A stretch of DNA of 64,000 nucleotides from Vulcanimicrobiota bacterium (lineage in GTDB: Bacteria > Vulcanimicrobiota > Xenobia > Xenobiales > JADMJV01). The position numbers and the translations under genes are program-made. The stretch lies in assembly GCA_019637395.1 (NCBI GenBank), contig JAHBVR010000001.1, forward strand, positions 124,001-188,000, written 5' to 3'. The notes below the pieces were generated by a model. That model saw nothing but the letters and a program-made list of their open reading frames with translations, was not told the origin of the DNA and ran no database searches. Shown here piece by piece: positions 61,354-64,000 of the stretch (position 1 is the stretch's first letter; the number at the start of each line of letters is the position of its first letter).

Positions 61354-62474
61354 AACAACTCAATGATATTCGCGCGGCCTTGCGCCAGCGCATCAGCGAA
61401 GGGCTGGCGGCCGACGGGCAGCAAGTGGCCTGTCTGCCCGCCTATCTGTCCCAGCCTCAGGCCGGCCTGAGCGGTGACGCGCTGGTGGTGGACGCGGGCG
61501 GCACCAATGTGAGAGCAGCCTGGGTTCGGCTGGGAAAGACCGCCGAGGTGGTCAAGGGCCCTCTTAGCGGCATTCTGCCCGACGGGCGCACTCGGCCGGT
61601 GCACGCTCCCGAGTTCTTCGGCTACCAATCCGATCTGCTGCGCCAGTTGGGCGCTCCGGCCGAGCTGCCGCTGGGCTATTGTTTCTCCTATCCGGCCCAG
61701 GTCGAGTCCAACGGCGACGCCCGCCTGCTTTATTGGACCAAGGGCATCAAGGTCACCGGTGTGGTGGGAGAACTGGTGGGCCAGGGCTTGCGCGCCGCCT
61801 ATGGACGCCCGGGCGTGGTCAAAGTACTCAACGACACCGTGGCCGCCTTGCTGGGCGGAGCCATTTTCGCAGGCCCGGACTATACTCAGCACATCGGTCT
61901 GATCGTGGGCACCGGCAACAACATGGCCACCTTTCTGCCGGCCCCTAAGGTGGCCAAAATGATGAGGGCGGGGGGTGCCCCAGTCTGGGAGGGCCAGATC
62001 GCCGTCAATCTGGAATCGGGAAATTTTCACCCGCCGCACCTGGACGCGGTCGACGAGACCGTCGACTCGATCAGCGACAACCCCGGCAAGCAGCGTTACG
62101 AAAAGGCCGTCTCCGGGTTCTATCTGCCCCAGCTATTGCAGTGCCTGTGCCCTCACTTGCGCCTGCCCGAGGGAGCCAGCTCCAAAGAAGTGGTGGAATG
62201 GGCCGACAAACCCGGTCAGGAGCCGGCCTCGCTGGCGGCCCGCTGGTTGCTCGACCGCTCCGCCGACATGGTGGCGGCCGGCCTGTCGGCCGTGGCCGAC
62301 CATCTGAACGAAGGCAATCTGGCCGTGCAAGCCGAGGGAGGGCTGTTCTGGAAGGCCACCGGCTACCGCCAACGGGTCGAGGCCACCTTCAAGAAACTCA
62401 GCCAGCGCAAATTCGCCATCATTCGCGGCGACGAAGTCAATCTGGTGGGCGCGGCCGCGGCCGCCCTGGCCTGA
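61335..62474 (+). CDS. Hexokinase, eukaryotic-type fold
   Basis: Hexokinase phosphorylates glucose and other hexoses with ATP. The 379-residue product follows the eukaryotic hexokinase family rather than ROK or bacterial Glk: LVVDAGGTNVRAAWV (phosphate loop), CFSYPAQVESNGDARLLYWT followed by KGIKVTGV, LNDTVAALLGG (catalytic Asp), GLIVGTGNNMATFL and AVNLESGNF. It is shorter than yeast hexokinase but complete. Start GTG 61335 is in frame with a GGAGG 12 nt upstream, so the exact start is not certain. Confidence 0.87.
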   Translation: MQELSLEQLNDIRAALRQRISEGLAADGQQVACLPAYLSQPQAGLSGDALVVDAGGTNVRAAWVRLGKTAEVVKGPLSGILPDGRTRPVHAPEFFGYQSDLLRQLGAPAELPLGYCFSYPAQVESNGDARLLYWTKGIKVTGVVGELVGQGLRAAYGRPGVVKVLNDTVAALLGGAIFAGPDYTQHIGLIVGTGNNMATFLPAPKVAKMMRAGGAPVWEGQIAVNLESGNFHPPHLDAVDETVDSISDNPGKQRYEKAVSGFYLPQLLQCLCPHLRLPEGASSKEVVEWADKPGQEPASLAARWLLDRSADMVAAGLSAVADHLNEGNLAVQAEGGLFWKATGYRQRVEATFKKLSQRKFAIIRGDEVNLVGAAAAALA

Positions 62475-62475
62475 C

Positions 62476-63156
62476 GTGGCCCGATTGCTCTACTTTGCCA
62501 GTCTCTCGGAGACCATGGGTTGCCGTGAGGAATCTCTGGAACTGGATCCGTCCTGGACGGTGAACCGGCTGCTGAATTCGCTGGAGGCGCGGGTGCCGGC
62601 CCTGCAGGCCATGCGGGGCCGCTATCGCGTGGCCGTCGATCAGAAAATGGTCGCTTCGGAAGAGTTCATTTTAGGCGGTGCCGCCGAGATCGCTCTGATT
62701 CCCCCGGTCAGCGGGGGCGGCGGACCCTGGGTACGCCTCGACTATGAACCCATCCTCAGCGACCTGGTGCTGGAGGCCGTGCGCCGGCCTGACTGCGGAG
62801 CCGTGCTGCTCTTTCTCGGCTGCGTGCGCGATTCGTTTCAGGACCAGCTGGTCGAGCGGATTGACTACAGCGCCTATGAGTCGATGGCCCTGGCGGAACT
62901 CAAAGGTCTGGCCGAAGAATCGCTGGCGCGGCTGGGAGAACCTTCAGCGGTGGCGGTCTGGCATCGTCTGGGGCCGGTGGCGGCCGGCCAGGCCAGCGTA
63001 GCGGTGGCGGTGGCCACTCCCCACCGGCGGGCGGCCTATGCCGAAGGCCAGTGGCTGATCGACGCCCTGAAAGCGCGCGTACCCATCTGGAAGAAAGAGA
63101 TTGGCCCGGACGGAGCCGTCTGGATCGAAGGCGACGCCCGCCTGCCTGCCCCGTAG
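62476..63156 (+). CDS. MoaD-MoaE fusion (molybdopterin synthase)
   Basis: Molybdopterin synthase inserts two sulfurs into precursor Z; MoaD carries sulfur as a C-terminal thiocarboxylate and MoaE is the catalytic subunit. Here one 226-residue chain holds both. Residues 1-83 form MoaD, ending IPPVSGGGG; Gly80-83 continue directly into MoaE (VRLDYEPILSDLVLEAV, VLLFLGCVRDSF, VWHRLGPVAAG, VPIWKKEIG). A MoaD Gly-Gly tail must be free for activation, so the chain may be cleaved after the glycines, as reported for mycobacterial MoaX. It starts with GTG at 62476, 1 nt after the hexokinase stop. Confidence 0.9.
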   Translation: MARLLYFASLSETMGCREESLELDPSWTVNRLLNSLEARVPALQAMRGRYRVAVDQKMVASEEFILGGAAEIALIPPVSGGGGPWVRLDYEPILSDLVLEAVRRPDCGAVLLFLGCVRDSFQDQLVERIDYSAYESMALAELKGLAEESLARLGEPSAVAVWHRLGPVAAGQASVAVAVATPHRRAAYAEGQWLIDALKARVPIWKKEIGPDGAVWIEGDARLPAP

Positions 63157-63199
63157 GGGAGCAGGATCCTTCGCTATTTTTCGCGCAGACATTCGGCCC

Positions 63200-64000
63200 G
63201 TGAGTCAAGAGGTAGAAGAGCTGAAAAGCAAGCTGGCCAAGGTTCAGTTGGAGCTGGACAACACCCAGGCCGAAAGGCGCCGTCTGGCCCAGTTGCTTCA
63301 GCAGCAGCCCGATTTGAAGCGTCTCGACGAGACTCAGGCCATGCTGCAGGCCGCCGAAGTCGCCCGCCAGGCCGGCGAAGAGCGCAATCTGGAGCTGGTC
63401 CGCCTGCTTTCCCAGGCTTCTGAACGCCAGCAGCAACTGGAACAGGATATGCTGGACCAGCAGCGCCAGACCCACGCACAACTGGCGGAACTACAGGCCA
63501 CGCTGGTGGCTCTGCAAGGAGAGCGGGACGAGCTGTTTCTGCGCCTTTCCGAGCAAATGCAGCCCAACAACTCGGAAATTGCCCAAAAACTGCACGCCCA
63601 ACTGAAGACGCTGCACCAGGCCAGCAAGGACAAACTGGAGGGTCTGGCCGAGGAACTGAAACGCCGCCACAAGCTGTGGGAGCGCGAGACCCAACACCGT
63701 CTCGAGCTGGAAAACAGCTTTGACGCCCAGGCGCAAATCTTCCGCCGCGAAATCAAGGAACTCAAAAACAGCTTGCGCGAGGCTCAGAGCGATCTGGCCG
63801 ATCACGAATTCGCTCTGGAAACCAACGAGGACCAGCTCAACTGGCTGGAAGGCGAAGTCGAAGAGCGCGAAGAGATCATTGAAAGTTTGCGCCAGCAGGT
63901 GGCCCAGTATCTGGACAAGCTGCGCAAAGCCCAGAGCAAGCTGAGTGAAGCCGGCCAGGCCCTGCAGCATCGTAACAGCATGTTGAAACAGTTCCAGGAA
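63200..64000 (+). CDS. Coiled-coil protein, 5' part
   Basis: An open frame runs from GTG 63200 past the right edge of the window; 267 codons are visible with no stop. The product is almost entirely Leu/Glu/Gln/Arg-rich heptad pattern (MSQEVEELKSKLAKVQLELD, then EITESLRQQVAQYLDKLR-like stretches), a long parallel coiled coil. There is no signal peptide. The function is not inferable from composition. It follows MoaD-MoaE by 43 nt. Confidence 0.6.
   Translation, partial: MSQEVEELKSKLAKVQLELDNTQAERRRLAQLLQQQPDLKRLDETQAMLQAAEVARQAGEERNLELVRLLSQASERQQQLEQDMLDQQRQTHAQLAELQATLVALQGERDELFLRLSEQMQPNNSEIAQKLHAQLKTLHQASKDKLEGLAEELKRRHKLWERETQHRLELENSFDAQAQIFRREIKELKNSLREAQSDLADHEFALETNEDQLNWLEGEVEEREEIIESLRQQVAQYLDKLRKAQSKLSEAGQALQHRNSMLKQFQE

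Overview
The window is 64 kb of gene-dense, GC-rich bacterial chromosome with about 66 protein genes. Most sit in tight same-strand runs with 1-19 nt overlaps and frequent GTG/TTG starts. I saw no rRNA, tRNA, CRISPR array, prophage or complete insertion sequence. The gene set (class A penicillin-binding protein, AmiC-type amidase, MacAB-like exporter, LysM and NlpC/P60 proteins, zinc-type L31) fits a free-living bacterium, probably with an outer membrane. It matches no well-known genus. Unusual gene forms (a BADC-like AccB, a eukaryotic-type hexokinase, a MoaD-MoaE fusion, a degenerate aspartokinase fused to LysA) suggest a poorly sampled, deep-branching phylum. That placement is inference; nothing in the window fixes the taxonomy.

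Layout. 1-4.4 kb: an AI-2E transporter end, a decayed MazEF pair, a phosphoesterase, fdhD and an esterase. 4.1-11.7 kb (minus strand): a housekeeping run reading rpmE, prfA, prmC, accB-like, accC, nusB, ponA, mobA. 11.8-16.4 kb (plus): an amino-acid permease, a broken Uma2 gene, an acetyltransferase, an orphan BoxB/PaaA-like diiron oxygenase and a DUF4013 membrane protein. 16.4-27.8 kb (mostly minus): small unknown proteins, a MacA-ABC-permease-transglutaminase operon, a putative Cys hydrolase, an RNB exoribonuclease and an amidase, separated by clear Rho-independent terminators. 27.9-40.1 kb (plus): an NCS2 permease, a CDP-alcohol transferase, a HugZ-like protein, ppc, an M3 oligopeptidase and a 1557-residue helicase-nuclease. 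40.1-44.9 kb (minus): VapBC, a UbiD decarboxylase, a sugar aminotransferase and a tetratrico-like LPGY protein. 45.0-53.3 kb: fused LysA, YjbQ, an intact MazEF-like pair with its operator, and a transglutaminase / ATP-grasp-alpha-E / transglutaminase operon, then a 32-residue ORF and a strongly structured segment. 53.3-64 kb: a peroxiredoxin (minus), then one long plus-strand run of PilZ, ABC ATPase, JAB-TM-LysM, NlpC/P60, DsrE/YedF-like, glycosyltransferase, HtrA, DUF4261-like, hexokinase, MoaD-MoaE and a coiled-coil protein.

How the genes connect. FdhD, MobA and MoaD-MoaE imply molybdenum-cofactor and formate dehydrogenase metabolism. accC sits next to an AccB paralogue that has no biotinylatable lysine, which points to a regulatory rather than carrier subunit. 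Cell-envelope turnover is strongly represented. The most interesting items are the biotin-less AccB, the pseudo-aspartokinase on LysA, the JAB-TM-LysM protease near a MoaD-MoaE fusion, and the small ORF plus structured element behind the ATP-grasp/transglutaminase operon.
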